Source: Gammaproteobacteria bacterium
GTDB lineage: Bacteria; Pseudomonadota; Gammaproteobacteria; Steroidobacterales; Woeseiaceae
DNA length: 64,000 bases
Assembly: GCA_029864095.1 (NCBI GenBank)
Contig: JAOTUB010000002.1
Coordinates: 1 to 64,000, forward strand
Direction of reading: 5' to 3'
Below the pieces are notes generated by a model. The model searched no databases, was not told the DNA's origin, and was given only the letters and a program-made list of their open reading frames with translations. This document shows positions 8,967-18,185 of this stretch, one piece after another. Position 1 is the first letter of the stretch. Every line of letters starts with the position of its first letter. The position numbers and the translations under genes are program-made.

Positions 8967-9004
8967 AAAAGTTGGGCCCCAACTTTTGACACGGAGTTGG
9001 GGCC
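8967..9004 (+). other. Triple-arm palindrome (alternative hairpins)
   Basis: Bases 8967-8976 and 8978-8987 form a perfect 10-bp inverted repeat around a single C. The arm 8975-8984 is also a perfect 10-bp inverted repeat with 8995-9004, with a 10-base spacer. The middle arm can thus pair with either neighbour. There is no following T-run after the second hairpin. It stands alone in a non-coding stretch; the function is unknown. Confidence 0.55.
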
Positions 9005-9307
9005 ATGGGCTGCGTTATTCTTCACACGTCGCCGATAGGTGAGCGCCTGGAGTCTCCGGCCACAAAACGAACGCACCCGGCGACGCGCGACTTTCTGGCG
9101 ACTTAGCTAACCGATTCGGCGACGAAAGAAGCTGAATCTGTTCAAGCTTCTCAGGGTTAGGCGGGTGATTGTGGTTCACCACGCGGCAGTCGATCGGTCT
9201 GCGCACAAGCAAGCAAAGCGGATTTGCACACGCTACCGTAGCGAATCTCTCGACTCCCCGGCAACGAAACTATGGCGATTCGCTCGTACGCAATGTGCAC
9301 TGAGAAA

Positions 9308-10504
9308 TTACCATTCCAACATCGGAGTTGTAGTCAGGAGCTCCACGCCGTCATCAGTGACTATAAAGTTTTGCTCGAAGCCGGCACCGCCAATCCCGGG
9401 CAGCGCCAAGAAGGTTTCAGTAGACGCCACCATGTTCTTCTTGAACACCTTGTGTTTGCCGCTGTAAAGATGGGAAATGAATGGCGGGTCCCAGAACAAG
9501 CCGTTGCCATGGCCATACAGCGGCCAGCGATGGGACATCTGGTCCTCTACGCCACCAAATTCCTCTCGCATGCGGTCGCCGATGGCGCAAATCTCGCCGA
9601 TATGGACTCCGGGCCGGATCGCATCCATCAAGGCGGTGACTATGTTGGCACACGCTTCGATAAGGCGTCTCTGTTCCGCGGACGGCTTGCGTCCGATGAC
9701 GGTCGTTCGGCCTGGGTCGAGCCAGTAGCCTTGAAACATTGCGCCGTATACCCAGGCGCGAGCGATTTCCCCGGTGGTCGGCGTATCACTGCTGTACCCC
9801 GCAATGGGGTTGTCGGTGAGCTCCTCGGCAGTATCCGGGCCATGATGGATGAGGATCAAGTTTACCTGGCCGCAGTTGCCGTAGACCACGCGAGCGGCTT
9901 CACCGGCGGCTTCGCTCTCCGATTTTCCTGCATGCAGTGCTGAAAGGAGGGCGTTCATTGCGCGAGAGACAGTCTCGCCGCCTTCGCGAAAAGCTTCGAG
10001 CTCCTGATCACTCTTGATGATTCGTACATCGGAAACGAGATCGTCGTGAAAGTTCCATTCGACATCCGGAAGCAATTCTTGTAGGCGTTGGAAGTACTTC
10101 AAGCCGAGGAAGCCACTGCCACTCATTGCCACGGCGCCGGAGATCCCAAGATCCCGAAACAGATTGGCGGTAGTCTCGATGACATCGAAGCTGCCGACTA
10201 TGTGGTCAGTCGCAAGCAATTCCGGGTTCCACCAGTCATCATCGGCAATGAGCACGGGTTCGTGCCCGCGTCGCAGCAACACGGCGCAGTGGGCTGCGGC
10301 CCGGTAGCTATCGAGGATGTCCTCGGCAGCTCCTGACTGAGTCGAATAATAGTTGGTCAGATAAAAGACGTCCTGGAATCGTTCGTAAGTGCCACCGCCA
10401 CGGGACCATATGAGGGCGCTGTCCAGGCCGCGATCCTCCATCTCGGCGTGCACCCGTACCCAGCGATGCTCGTACTCGTCCTGCGAAAAATACGGTTTCT
10501 GCAT
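9308..10504 (-). CDS. M24-family (creatinase / Xaa-Pro peptidase-like) protein
   Basis: The 398-residue protein has the N-terminal creatinase-like domain (residues 1-165) and the C-terminal pita-bread fold. Metal positions of the family can be followed: Asp in QGYWLDPGRT, His in YGHGNGL, Glu in STETFLAL, Glu in GGAGFEQNF. The first metal Asp, expected in a V-D-x-G-A motif, is replaced (WVYGAMFQGY), so the site is incomplete as in creatinase, which needs no metal. It may hydrolyse a C-N bond in a small amidino or amide compound rather than a peptide. Start 10504 has GGAG six bases upstream. It follows the AraC-like gene on the same strand and faces away from the TonB-amidase-MFS operon, probably as one functional unit. 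Confidence 0.8.
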   Translation of the reverse strand: MQKPYFSQDEYEHRWVRVHAEMEDRGLDSALIWSRGGGTYERFQDVFYLTNYYSTQSGAAEDILDSYRAAAHCAVLLRRGHEPVLIADDDWWNPELLATDHIVGSFDVIETTANLFRDLGISGAVAMSGSGFLGLKYFQRLQELLPDVEWNFHDDLVSDVRIIKSDQELEAFREGGETVSRAMNALLSALHAGKSESEAAGEAARVVYGNCGQVNLILIHHGPDTAEELTDNPIAGYSSDTPTTGEIARAWVYGAMFQGYWLDPGRTTVIGRKPSAEQRRLIEACANIVTALMDAIRPGVHIGEICAIGDRMREEFGGVEDQMSHRWPLYGHGNGLFWDPPFISHLYSGKHKVFKKNMVASTETFLALPGIGGAGFEQNFIVTDDGVELLTTTPMLEW

Positions 10505-10634
10505 GTGGACTCCAATAGTCAAGCGGCGGGACTCCGAGCCCCGCCAGCCCTTTGATTCCAGAATCTTAGGCGAGACGGATGAGACTTTTGGTGACCTTTC
10601 CGGCCATTTTGGTGGCAATGTGTGCCATTGCCGC

Positions 10635-11679
10635 TCAGTCGTTTCCGCTCTGCGATGACAACCTTTTGACGCCAGCCCTGATCTGGCTCGGCCTCTTTCC
10701 GGTCCACCGGCGGAATGCCCGGATTAAGCTGCTCTTATCAGAGAAACCGACGAGTTCTGAGATGGCCTCCAGGGACATACGCGAGTTGGTAAGGTAATCG
10801 ATAGCAAGGCCCGATCGCATGTTGTCGAGAATTTCCTGGTAGTTGGTGCCCTCCGCCGCGAGGCGACGGGACAGCGTGCGAGGACTAATATTGAGGTTGT
10901 TTGCGATCTGGTTGCGGTCCGGCGGATCCCCGGGCAGGGCATAGAGAATGCGATTGATTTCGCCGATTAACGAGAAGTCCTTACTCTTGAGCTCCGTCTG
11001 CAGCCGTTCGCAGATGGCGGCGCAATGCTGTGCAAGGTCCGGATCGGCGTGGATACAGCGCAGCTTGAGGACGGATGAATCCAGGATGATCTTGGGAGTT
11101 CGTTTCGCTGGTACTACCCTGCATGGGAATAGCGTGCGGTATCGCCGCAAGTCGGATCGGCTCTCAATTCTGGGGCGCAGTTCACGGGGCGAAATGGATT
11201 CTCCGGTCAACAAAGCTGCCACACGAGCAATGCCAGTGATCATCTCGTCCACGAAGAAGAACTCGAGATGTCCGGCCGAAAAATCGAAACGCGGATAGAT
11301 CTCGATGTCGCCGTGGGTCGTGCTGCCTATCACGGGTGACCAGATCTCTCCCGACGTGTCGTGGTAGCGGCTGAGCAGTTCCAGCGCATCACCAAAGGTG
11401 CGGCTACACTCCATCGCATAACCCAACGCGCCGAAGTCGCTGAGTTCCAGCTCCTCGCCCATGCGTAATCCCAGCGCACGATTTCCGGTGATCCGAAGCG
11501 CCTCCGAGATGAAAGCCTTGAGGTCACTGATGGAGATCATCGCTTTGCGCAGGTGCTTCGCATTTATCCCAATGCCTGGCCGCAAGTATTCGCTCCACGT
11601 CTACGCCATCTCGGGCTAGGAGCTCTGCATAATAGCCAGCACTGCGGCCGACGATGAGGCCGCGGGCAGTAGCGATCAT
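10635..11679 (-). pseudogene. AraC-family regulator with a probable frameshift near the N-terminus
   Basis: The C-terminal 316 residues (from 11585) hold most of the arabinose-binding-like sensor domain (DLKAFISEALRITGNRALGLRMGE) and the AraC DNA-binding domain with two helix-turn-helix units (ISPRTLSRRLAAEG and LEAISELVGFSDKSSLIRAFRRWTG). The family N-terminus (MIATARGLIVGR..., then DGVDVERILAA) lies in a different frame from ATG 11679. It runs out of frame at about 11583-11590, where one extra base would restore a continuous reading. TTG 11585 could give a shortened protein, but it lacks about 30 conserved residues. The gene would control the divergent TonB-amidase-MFS operon and the M24 gene behind it. 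It may be non-functional or a sequencing artefact. Confidence 0.7.
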
Positions 11680-11838
11680 CAGCGGTGGTTTTCTCTTTTT
11701 CGTGGCCCAATTTGCCACCAATATGGCAAGTATAGCCACTGCAGCTGGAGCCTGCCTGCTTTTTAATAGGCGCGGGACTTAGGACATGAGAAGGCGATTC
11801 GCCTGTCGAATGCCGCTTAAGATGAGGGGAGTATCAAG

Positions 11839-14058
11839 ATGCTGTCTATCAGAATGGCCCTATCGGGGATCGCGCTCGGAATGCTAGCGCCGGTGCTTTC
11901 CGCGGTAGCCGATAATAGAATCGAAGAGATTGTCGTCACCGCGCAGAAAAAGGCGAGCGATATTCAGGATGTGCCCTTGTCGGTGACCGCTATCACCGCC
12001 CGGCAGCTCGATGCACTCAAATTGCGTGATGCCAGTCAAATCGTCGCATTCGCGCCAAACGTCACCTTCAACGGTACCGGGGGCGAGAATCAACTCGTCC
12101 TGTCTGTTCGCGGTGTATCGATGCAGGACTACGCGCCGAATCAGGCCGGCCCTGTCGCAGTGTACGCCGATGAGATTTACCGAGGTAATCAGGTTTTGGC
12201 GGCCGGCATGCAGATGTTCGATCTTGAGCGCGTCGAGGTGTTGCGGGGACCGCAGGGAACGCTCTACGGACGCAACAGTACCGGCGGTGCGATCAACCTC
12301 ATTTCAAACAAACCGCGATTCGAGGGCCAGGACGGATACCTTACTTTAGGGGCCGGCAACTACGGTCGGCAGGAGGCCGAGGGCGCTTACGAAAGCGAAA
12401 TCGTGGACGATCGACTGGCATTTCGTGGGGCTTTCAGTTACGTGGACGCGGACGGCTATGTGGAGAATCAGCTGACCGGCGAGCAGGACCTGAGCGGTAT
12501 CGGGGAATGGGGAGCCCGGCTGCACCTCGCTGCTCGCCTCTCGAATACCTTCGATGCATTACTGACGCTTTACAGGACCGAGTATGACGCTCCTGTCTAC
12601 GGCGCGCTGGCCGTCGAGAACAACCCGGCCGGCATCGGCTTCACTGGCTACCTCCGGTCTGATCGCGGTCTAACGTTTCACGAGACTGAGGCCGACAGGG
12701 CGGATGACACAGAGCGGGAATACCAGGGTGTAAGCCTACGCTTCGACTGGGAGCTGTCGGATACGCTGACGCTGACGTCTATAACGTCCTATGACGAAGG
12801 CGAGCAGGTCAGTCTCGCCGACGACGACGGCAGCCCCTTCGAGATCTTTCATTCCGACTATTCATCGGAGATCGAACAGGTTTCTCAGGATCTGCGCCTG
12901 GTTTCGAACAACTCAAGCCCCTTCAACTATGTGGCCGGCCTCTACTACGTTGACGACCAGGTAGATGCGACGACTACTTTCCGCTACCTGGGCGAGTTTG
13001 GTGGCGTCGCCAACTTTTGCTTCGACGATCCGTTGTTCTTCATCGGTTGCGCGTACACCAACGAACTCACGCAGGATCGCGAGTCTCTTGCCGCGTATAT
13101 CCATACTACGACGGAACTGAGCGAACGCTGGTCGCTGACCGTGGGGCTTCGCTACACGGACGATACGGTAGGCGTATCGGATTACTCCGGTTTCCTATCG
13201 GATGCACTGACAGGGGTGAGTGACCCTTTGTTCGGCGGGGCACCCATACCGGTTTTCGGCCCCGTGGCAGACGAGCGTGAAGAGAATGATCTCTCGGGCA
13301 AGGTGGGCCTCGAGTTCCGTCCCGCCGAGGATTTAATGGTGTATGGCTCCTTCAGCACTGCATATCGGGCGGGAGCCTGGAACGGCCAAGCCTTCTTCGG
13401 CGACTTCGAGGTGAACTACGTGCCGCCGGAGGAAGTGGAGACCTGGGAATTCGGCGTAAAGAGTCAGTTACTTGACGGCAGGCTGCAGATCAACGGCGCC
13501 GTCTTCATCTACGACTACAAGAATCAGCAGTTCCTCGACTTCGATCCGCTGACCGGCGCACAGACGCTGGCGAGTGCCGAGGAAGCCTCAATATCAGGTG
13601 GCGAGTTGGAGATGGTATATCTGCCAATGGAGAACCTGACGTTGAATCTTGGTATTGGACTGCTGGACACAGAGTACGACCAGTTGGTAAAGAGCGGTGT
13701 GGATCTGTCGGGTAACAAGTTGATCGCGGCGCCCGAGACAAATATCAATGCGGCCATTGACTACGATTTTAGTCTGGGCGCTATAGAAGTCCGCCTGCGC
13801 GCGGACGGAGTGTATACCGGTGACCAGTTCTACAGCGTGGAGAACTTGGAAACTATCGCCCAGGATGGCTACTGGTTATGGAATGCTCGGGCGATATTCT
13901 CAGCAATGGACAAACCGTTTTCCGTTGGCGTCTGGGTCAAGAACCTGACGGACGATGAATACATTGTGAACGCTTTCGACCTCTCAGGTTTCGGCTACAA
14001 CTACTACCAACGTGGAGCACCGAGAACCTACGGCATCGATGCCACATGGCGGTTTTAG
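11839..14058 (+). CDS. TonB-dependent receptor (island cargo)
   Basis: The 739-residue outer-membrane receptor has a signal peptide ending near LSAVA, a TonB box region (EEIVVTAQKK), the plug domain (to LERVEVLRGPQGTLYGRNSTGGAIN) and a 22-strand barrel ending YYQRGAPRTYGIDATWRF with terminal Phe. It belongs to the large group of receptors for complex organic substrates rather than classical siderophores, judging by the QKK-x-x-x-QDVP-x-S N-terminus. It begins a plus-strand operon with the amidase (37-base gap) and the MFS transporter, diverging from the AraC-like gene. It probably imports the amide compound that the amidase cleaves. The substrate cannot be read from sequence. Confidence 0.9.
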   Translation: MLSIRMALSGIALGMLAPVLSAVADNRIEEIVVTAQKKASDIQDVPLSVTAITARQLDALKLRDASQIVAFAPNVTFNGTGGENQLVLSVRGVSMQDYAPNQAGPVAVYADEIYRGNQVLAAGMQMFDLERVEVLRGPQGTLYGRNSTGGAINLISNKPRFEGQDGYLTLGAGNYGRQEAEGAYESEIVDDRLAFRGAFSYVDADGYVENQLTGEQDLSGIGEWGARLHLAARLSNTFDALLTLYRTEYDAPVYGALAVENNPAGIGFTGYLRSDRGLTFHETEADRADDTEREYQGVSLRFDWELSDTLTLTSITSYDEGEQVSLADDDGSPFEIFHSDYSSEIEQVSQDLRLVSNNSSPFNYVAGLYYVDDQVDATTTFRYLGEFGGVANFCFDDPLFFIGCAYTNELTQDRESLAAYIHTTTELSERWSLTVGLRYTDDTVGVSDYSGFLSDALTGVSDPLFGGAPIPVFGPVADEREENDLSGKVGLEFRPAEDLMVYGSFSTAYRAGAWNGQAFFGDFEVNYVPPEEVETWEFGVKSQLLDGRLQINGAVFIYDYKNQQFLDFDPLTGAQTLASAEEASISGGELEMVYLPMENLTLNLGIGLLDTEYDQLVKSGVDLSGNKLIAAPETNINAAIDYDFSLGAIEVRLRADGVYTGDQFYSVENLETIAQDGYWLWNARAIFSAMDKPFSVGVWVKNLTDDEYIVNAFDLSGFGYNYYQRGAPRTYGIDATWRF

Positions 14059-14095
14059 TTACCGCTTGCCGGGCAGGTGGTTACTCTGAATCGTA

Positions 14096-15511
14096 ATGAC
14101 AGATCTAGAACTGTGTTATCTCGAGGCAGTGGAAGCGTTGCGACTATTCCGCTCGCGTGCCTTGTCGCCGGTGGATTTACTGGAGGCACAGATCGCCCGG
14201 GCGCAGGAGGTCGAAGGTCGCGTTAACGCCTTCGCCACGACACGTTACGAGCAGGCTCTGCAGCAAGCGCGACTAGCAGAGCAGCGGTATGCGAAAGGTG
14301 GTGAGCTGCGTGCGCTCGAGGGCATACCCACTGTACTGAAAAATGAACACACGCTGGTGGGTGACAATACGAATCTCGGTTCGACGTTGCTCACCGACGC
14401 CGTCGACGAGGAAAACGCACCTGTGACAGACCGCCTCCTCGACGCCGGGGCGGTTATACAGGGCAAAAGCAATGTACCCGAATTCCTGTGCGCTATCTTC
14501 ACGTGGACGAAACTCTATGGCGCTACCGCTACACCATGGAATCTTGAGGCCAACGCCGGCGGTTCCTCAGGCGGATCCGCGGCGGCGCTGGCGAGCGGCA
14601 CTACAACGCTGGCAACGGGATCGGATATCGGTGGCTCTATCCGCATACCTGCCTGTTTCAACGGTGTCGTCGGGTTCAAGCCGACCTACGGACGTGTACC
14701 GGAGGCGGACCCAGTTTACGCATTCAATCCTTACAACCACAACGGAGTACTGGCGCACACTGTGAGGGATTGCTCATTAATGTTCGACGTACTGCACGGC
14801 CCCGACCCGCGGGACATGACCACGCTTGCCCCAAAGCTGGATGTACCCGACGCATTTGGTAACATTCGCGGGCGTCGCATTGCACTTAGCATTGACCTGG
14901 GCTACTACGCCGTTGATCCCGTTATTGAGCGTAATACCCGAAACGCTGCCAGCGCACTCAGCAACTGCGGTGCTAAAGTTGTCGAGGTCGAACTGCCCTG
15001 GACCAGGCGCGCCGGGCAGGCCGCTGCGGACAATCTGGCGTTTACGATGGGGAAAGTGCTGGCTGCGAATATAAATGGGATGGAAGAAAGTGTATGCGAC
15101 TACGTCGTAGAGCTAGCCCGCCTTGGTGAGGAAAAGTCCATCCAGGACTATCATTCATCGCTCGAGTTGGCGGCGGAAATGTTCCGCAGTCTGGCTGATG
15201 TATTCGACGATTGCGATGCGTTGTTGTGCCCGACCATGGCGGTGCCACGATTACCGCTCGAAGGTGTCACACCACATCTGCCTACCTTCCTGGAGGCAGC
15301 GATGACGTATCCGTTCAACATGCTGAGCCGCTGCCCGGTACTGAGCATACCGTCCGGATTCTCGGATTGCGGGGTACCGACAGGCGTGCAGATCGTCGGC
15401 CGCCCCTACGCTGATCTCGATGCGCTGACGATCGGTGCCAACTTGGAGCGGGAGCTCGATTGGCGAGGTGGACGGCGCCCCTTTCAGGCAAACAGCGCAA
15501 CTGTGTCGTGA
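14096..15511 (+). CDS. Amidase (amidase-signature family)
   Basis: The 471-residue hydrolase carries the Ser-cisSer-Lys triad of the family: Lys82 in TVLKNEH, Ser157 or 158 in NAGGSSGGSAAA and Ser181 in SDIGGSIRIPA. No signal peptide is present, so it acts in the cytoplasm on an imported linear or cyclic amide. Length is typical. The order TonB receptor, amidase, MFS suggests uptake across the outer membrane, transport by the MFS protein and hydrolysis inside. Candidates within the family include cyclic-dimer or aryl amide hydrolases; GatA is unlikely, as gatBC are absent. Specificity is unknown. Confidence 0.88.
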   Translation: MTDLELCYLEAVEALRLFRSRALSPVDLLEAQIARAQEVEGRVNAFATTRYEQALQQARLAEQRYAKGGELRALEGIPTVLKNEHTLVGDNTNLGSTLLTDAVDEENAPVTDRLLDAGAVIQGKSNVPEFLCAIFTWTKLYGATATPWNLEANAGGSSGGSAAALASGTTTLATGSDIGGSIRIPACFNGVVGFKPTYGRVPEADPVYAFNPYNHNGVLAHTVRDCSLMFDVLHGPDPRDMTTLAPKLDVPDAFGNIRGRRIALSIDLGYYAVDPVIERNTRNAASALSNCGAKVVEVELPWTRRAGQAAADNLAFTMGKVLAANINGMEESVCDYVVELARLGEEKSIQDYHSSLELAAEMFRSLADVFDDCDALLCPTMAVPRLPLEGVTPHLPTFLEAAMTYPFNMLSRCPVLSIPSGFSDCGVPTGVQIVGRPYADLDALTIGANLERELDWRGGRRPFQANSATVS

Positions 15512-15551
15512 CCATCAAGATCGCTGCGCTGGCTTGGCACCCTCCTCCTCT

Positions 15552-16709
15552 ATGACCCGGCGTGAGTGGAAGGACATCCTGGCGACCGCCGTCGGTCTGA
15601 ACATCGGCTGGGGATCGCTGAGCTACGTAGCCCTCACTATTGGGATCTACGTTGAAGGCTACGGGATGACACTGGCAGAAGCCGGCGCCTATGGAAGTGC
15701 CGAACTCGTTTCGATGACGGCCACCGCGTGGGTGGCGGCACTTGCATTCGCCCGTTCATTGGGCGCGCGTGTCGCGATCCTCGGCGCGCTGATCACCGGT
15801 ATCGGCAACATTCTCACGGCCTTCGCCGACAGCGAGACAGCCATCCTGCTGAGCCGGTTGCTGGCTGGCGGTGGCGCCGGGGTGGTCGCGGCCACTATCA
15901 ACGCGTCGGTCGCCCGTTCTGCCGATCCCGTTCGGGTCTTCGCCCGAGCTAATCTGGGCGTCATTATTCTCGCCACGGCGTTCTTCTTGGGCATGCCGTG
16001 GGTGGCCGCAACGATGGGCTATCCGGCCTACTTCGTCGCCTACGGTGTCTTCCTGACGGCAGGCACACCGCTGATGGTTTGGTTGCGTGAATCGGAGGGG
16101 ACAACGATCGATGCGTTGTACGGGCAAGACAAATTCCGCCGGAAACCGGCGCGAGCTTGGGTCTACCTGGTGGCTGTTTTCCTGCTCTGGCTCGCTTACG
16201 GAATAGTTTTTTCGTTCTCGGAGCGACTCGGCGTCAGCATCGGGATGAAACAGACGACAGTCGGTACGGTGATCGCTGTGGCTACTTTCCTCGGCGTGAT
16301 CGGATCGGGCATCGCATCGCGTTTGGGCACGACCTTCGGCCCAACTCGATCGTTCGTTGCAGGCGTGCTCGGGTTAGGGCTCTGTTTCGCCGGTGTCACA
16401 TACGCCACGACCGCGCTACATTACATCGTCGCGATGTGCCTCTTCGGTGTAGTACTCTTTTTCGCCCTGCCATTCGTTGTGGAACTCGGCGCCCGTCTCG
16501 ACAAGGCGGGACGCACGGCCTCTATGGTCGGTGGCACCCTTCCGATGGCGACAGCCGTTTCTCCACTCGCGGGCAGCTGGTTGATCGGAGCGTTCGGTTT
16601 TCGCGGTGCCGGGATTACGTGCCTCGGCGTCGCTGCCGTGGTCGCTGCGGCGACGCCTTTATTCACCAAACCGAATGAGGCGGTTGGGGCAGCCTCAAAA
16701 GATTCGTAA
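15552..16709 (+). CDS. MFS transporter (island cargo)
   Basis: The 385-residue inner-membrane carrier has about 12 hydrophobic helices in two halves, with a loop near FRRKPARAW between them. Start ATG 15552 is preferred: an upstream extension to 15435 would overlap the amidase and encodes hydrophilic sequence unlike a transporter N-terminus. It lies 40 bp after the amidase and is probably co-transcribed with it. It resembles YbfB/YjiJ-like members with short loops, though I cannot assign a substrate. In this operon it likely moves the amidase substrate or product across the inner membrane. Confidence 0.8.
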   Translation: MTRREWKDILATAVGLNIGWGSLSYVALTIGIYVEGYGMTLAEAGAYGSAELVSMTATAWVAALAFARSLGARVAILGALITGIGNILTAFADSETAILLSRLLAGGGAGVVAATINASVARSADPVRVFARANLGVIILATAFFLGMPWVAATMGYPAYFVAYGVFLTAGTPLMVWLRESEGTTIDALYGQDKFRRKPARAWVYLVAVFLLWLAYGIVFSFSERLGVSIGMKQTTVGTVIAVATFLGVIGSGIASRLGTTFGPTRSFVAGVLGLGLCFAGVTYATTALHYIVAMCLFGVVLFFALPFVVELGARLDKAGRTASMVGGTLPMATAVSPLAGSWLIGAFGFRGAGITCLGVAAVVAAATPLFTKPNEAVGAASKDS

Positions 16710-17484
16710 GTGAGTTGTTTGACGACGTACGCCCGGTGATCCGCGGAGACTATCGCAACCGGCATTGTCGCTATGTCATCTTGATTATCTCAACTTGCAG
16801 GCGACCTAGCCGCTCCTCAATTGATTAGGTATTTGTCCTGCCAGAAGACGAGGCCATCGTGTTGGGTGATTGTAGATCACCGACCATTATGAAACGCGTG
16901 ATTGCTGATTGGCTCGCTCTTAACGCAGCCCGCGTGCGGTAAAGAGTCTCGTACTCCAATCGGGCTCTCCTCAAGCTCCTTTCCCAACTCTCAGGCAATA
17001 GTTGGAAATGCCGAGGGTCTGCTATCTAATGTGAGAGCAGACAATTGGCGACGCCAGTTCATCACGAGTAGGAGTGATTGACAAACTTCCGGTTAGTCAA
17101 TAGCAGAGCTCCATCATACCCCGAAATCAGTCGTTCGAGCGGCTGGTATTGAGGGTAAAGCAGACCTCGCCACTCGCCGAAAGCGGCCGTTCGCGAGTGG
17201 AAAGTTATGGGTGTCTATCCAGGATGTCGAGCGGCAAGTACTGGCCGTTTCTTACCGCCCAAGTGGGTAGGGGCCACGATCTATACAAATGCCCAATTTG
17301 ACGCCTGCGTTGTTGATTTGCACGCTGGATTGACCCCCCCCATAAATGGCCGTTCTTGGCTCATATTTCGTTGTAAATCAACATTCTTGGCGGCAAGAAG
17401 GATGAGGCTGTGTCTTTTGTTTATTGACATGTGGTGTAAATATGGTGTAATAACGCACCGTTTTGATTTCCTGGAGAACACGCC
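16710..17484. other. Non-coding stretch before the toxin-antitoxin genes (775 bp)
   Basis: I see no supportable gene. An 8-bp inverted repeat (CCACTCGC and GCGAGTGG) lies around 17170-17200. The last 60 bases hold the parDE promoter and operator. The remainder looks like decayed island DNA. Confidence 0.5.
17424..17451 (+). promoter_or_regulatory. parDE promoter with tandem operator repeats
   Basis: TTGACA at 17424-17429 and TGTAAT at 17446-17451 are separated by 16 bp and fit a sigma-70 promoter. The 8-mer TGGTGTAA occurs twice, at 17432 and 17443, 11 bp apart, between and over these elements. Ribbon-helix-helix antitoxins such as ParD bind phased short repeats of this kind to repress their own operon, so this is a likely autoregulatory operator. 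Confidence 0.6.
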
Positions 17485-17727
17485 ATGTCACGACAAAGCA
17501 TCTCCTTCACCGACCCCAATACCGAGTGGCTCAAGCATAAGGTTGACGTCGAAGGCGAGTACAAAAGCAATAGCGAAGCTGTCAACGATTTGATCCGCAA
17601 GGCGCGAGAAATCGAGTTTGTCCGTGCCCGGTTAATTCACGCCGAACAAAGCGGGTTTACGACCATGACCGCCGACGAGATCCTGGCACAGTCCAAGGAC
17701 GAGTTGCGGAAAAATGGGGAGTTATAA
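17485..17727 (+). CDS. parD: ParD-family antitoxin
   Basis: The 80-residue protein has the ribbon-helix-helix N-terminus of ParD/CopG antitoxins (SRQSISFTDPNTEWLKHKVDVEGEYKSNSEAVNDLIRKA) and an acidic, flexible C-terminal half that would wrap the toxin. It binds the operator just upstream and neutralises the downstream ParE. The stop codon lies inside the toxin gene (14-base overlap), the usual coupled arrangement. It sits about 0.45 kb from the right end of the island and likely stabilises it. Confidence 0.88.
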   Translation: MSRQSISFTDPNTEWLKHKVDVEGEYKSNSEAVNDLIRKAREIEFVRARLIHAEQSGFTTMTADEILAQSKDELRKNGEL

Positions 17728-18001
17728 ACTCAGTGAAGATGCGAAAGCCGATCTAATCCGAATTCACCAACACGGTATTCGTCGGTATGGAGAAGCCCAG
17801 GGCGACAAATATTACTACGCATTATTTGATCGTTTCGAACAACTCGCCGAGCAGCCGCTGTTATACCAAGCGGTTGATGAGTACGGCAAAGGTTACCGAC
17901 GCAGCGTGTGCGGTGTAGACAGTATCTATTATCGAGTAGACGGGGATACCGTCAAAATCATGGCAATTATTGGTCAGCAAGATGCTGACAAGTGGCTTTA
18001 G
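17714..18001 (+). CDS. parE: ParE-family toxin
   Basis: The 95-residue protein is a RelE/ParE-superfamily toxin. Family features are YKLSEDAKADLIRIHQHGIRRYGEAQGDKYY at the N-terminus, FEQLAEQPLLY in the middle and RRSVCGVDSIYYRVDGDTVKIMAIIGQQD at the C-terminus. ParE proteins poison DNA gyrase; the RelE branch cleaves mRNA, and the DIRIHQHG-like start favours ParE. It overlaps the antitoxin by 14 bases. Length is normal and the frame intact. Confidence 0.88.
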   Translation: MGSYKLSEDAKADLIRIHQHGIRRYGEAQGDKYYYALFDRFEQLAEQPLLYQAVDEYGKGYRRSVCGVDSIYYRVDGDTVKIMAIIGQQDADKWL

Positions 18002-18072
18002 TGCGCGGTGCCCGTCGGATCCTCGGAACGCCTGATCTCCACGACAATTCCGTAGTCTGAAAGTCAATCGTA

Positions 18073-18092
18073 ATTCCGACAAATTTCCGACA
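18073..18092 (+). repeat. Tandem ATTCCGACA/TTTCCGACA repeats, right end of island
   Basis: ATTCCGACA at 18073 and TTTCCGACA at 18084 are 11 bp apart, in the same orientation and with the same spacing as the left-end pair at 3236 and 3247. They lie about 94 bp inside the right attachment core, in sequence that is otherwise non-coding. They are likely arm-type binding sites for the integrase or its directionality factor (inference). Confidence 0.55.
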
Positions 18093-18185
18093 TCAGTCAT
18101 GCTTTGTCGTGCATTGTCCTGCAATTTGTGCAACGAACGCCGTCTTTAGGCCTTATTTATCAATTACTTACATTAGCCAGTGCGG

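Larger units (their letters stand above)
8476..9307. other. Non-coding stretch inside the island (832 bp)
   Basis: I find no convincing gene here. It contains the second copy of the degenerate repeat (8767-8841), an inverted fragment of it (8931-8942) and the triple-arm hairpin at 8967-9004. Reading frames present are short, lack ribosome binding sites and have no family motif. Confidence 0.5.

Noticed and set aside
14096..15511. GatA subunit of the Asp/Glu-tRNA amidotransferase
   Set aside because: The amidase signature is shared, but gatB and gatC are absent and the gene sits in an uptake operon; a catabolic amidase is the better reading.
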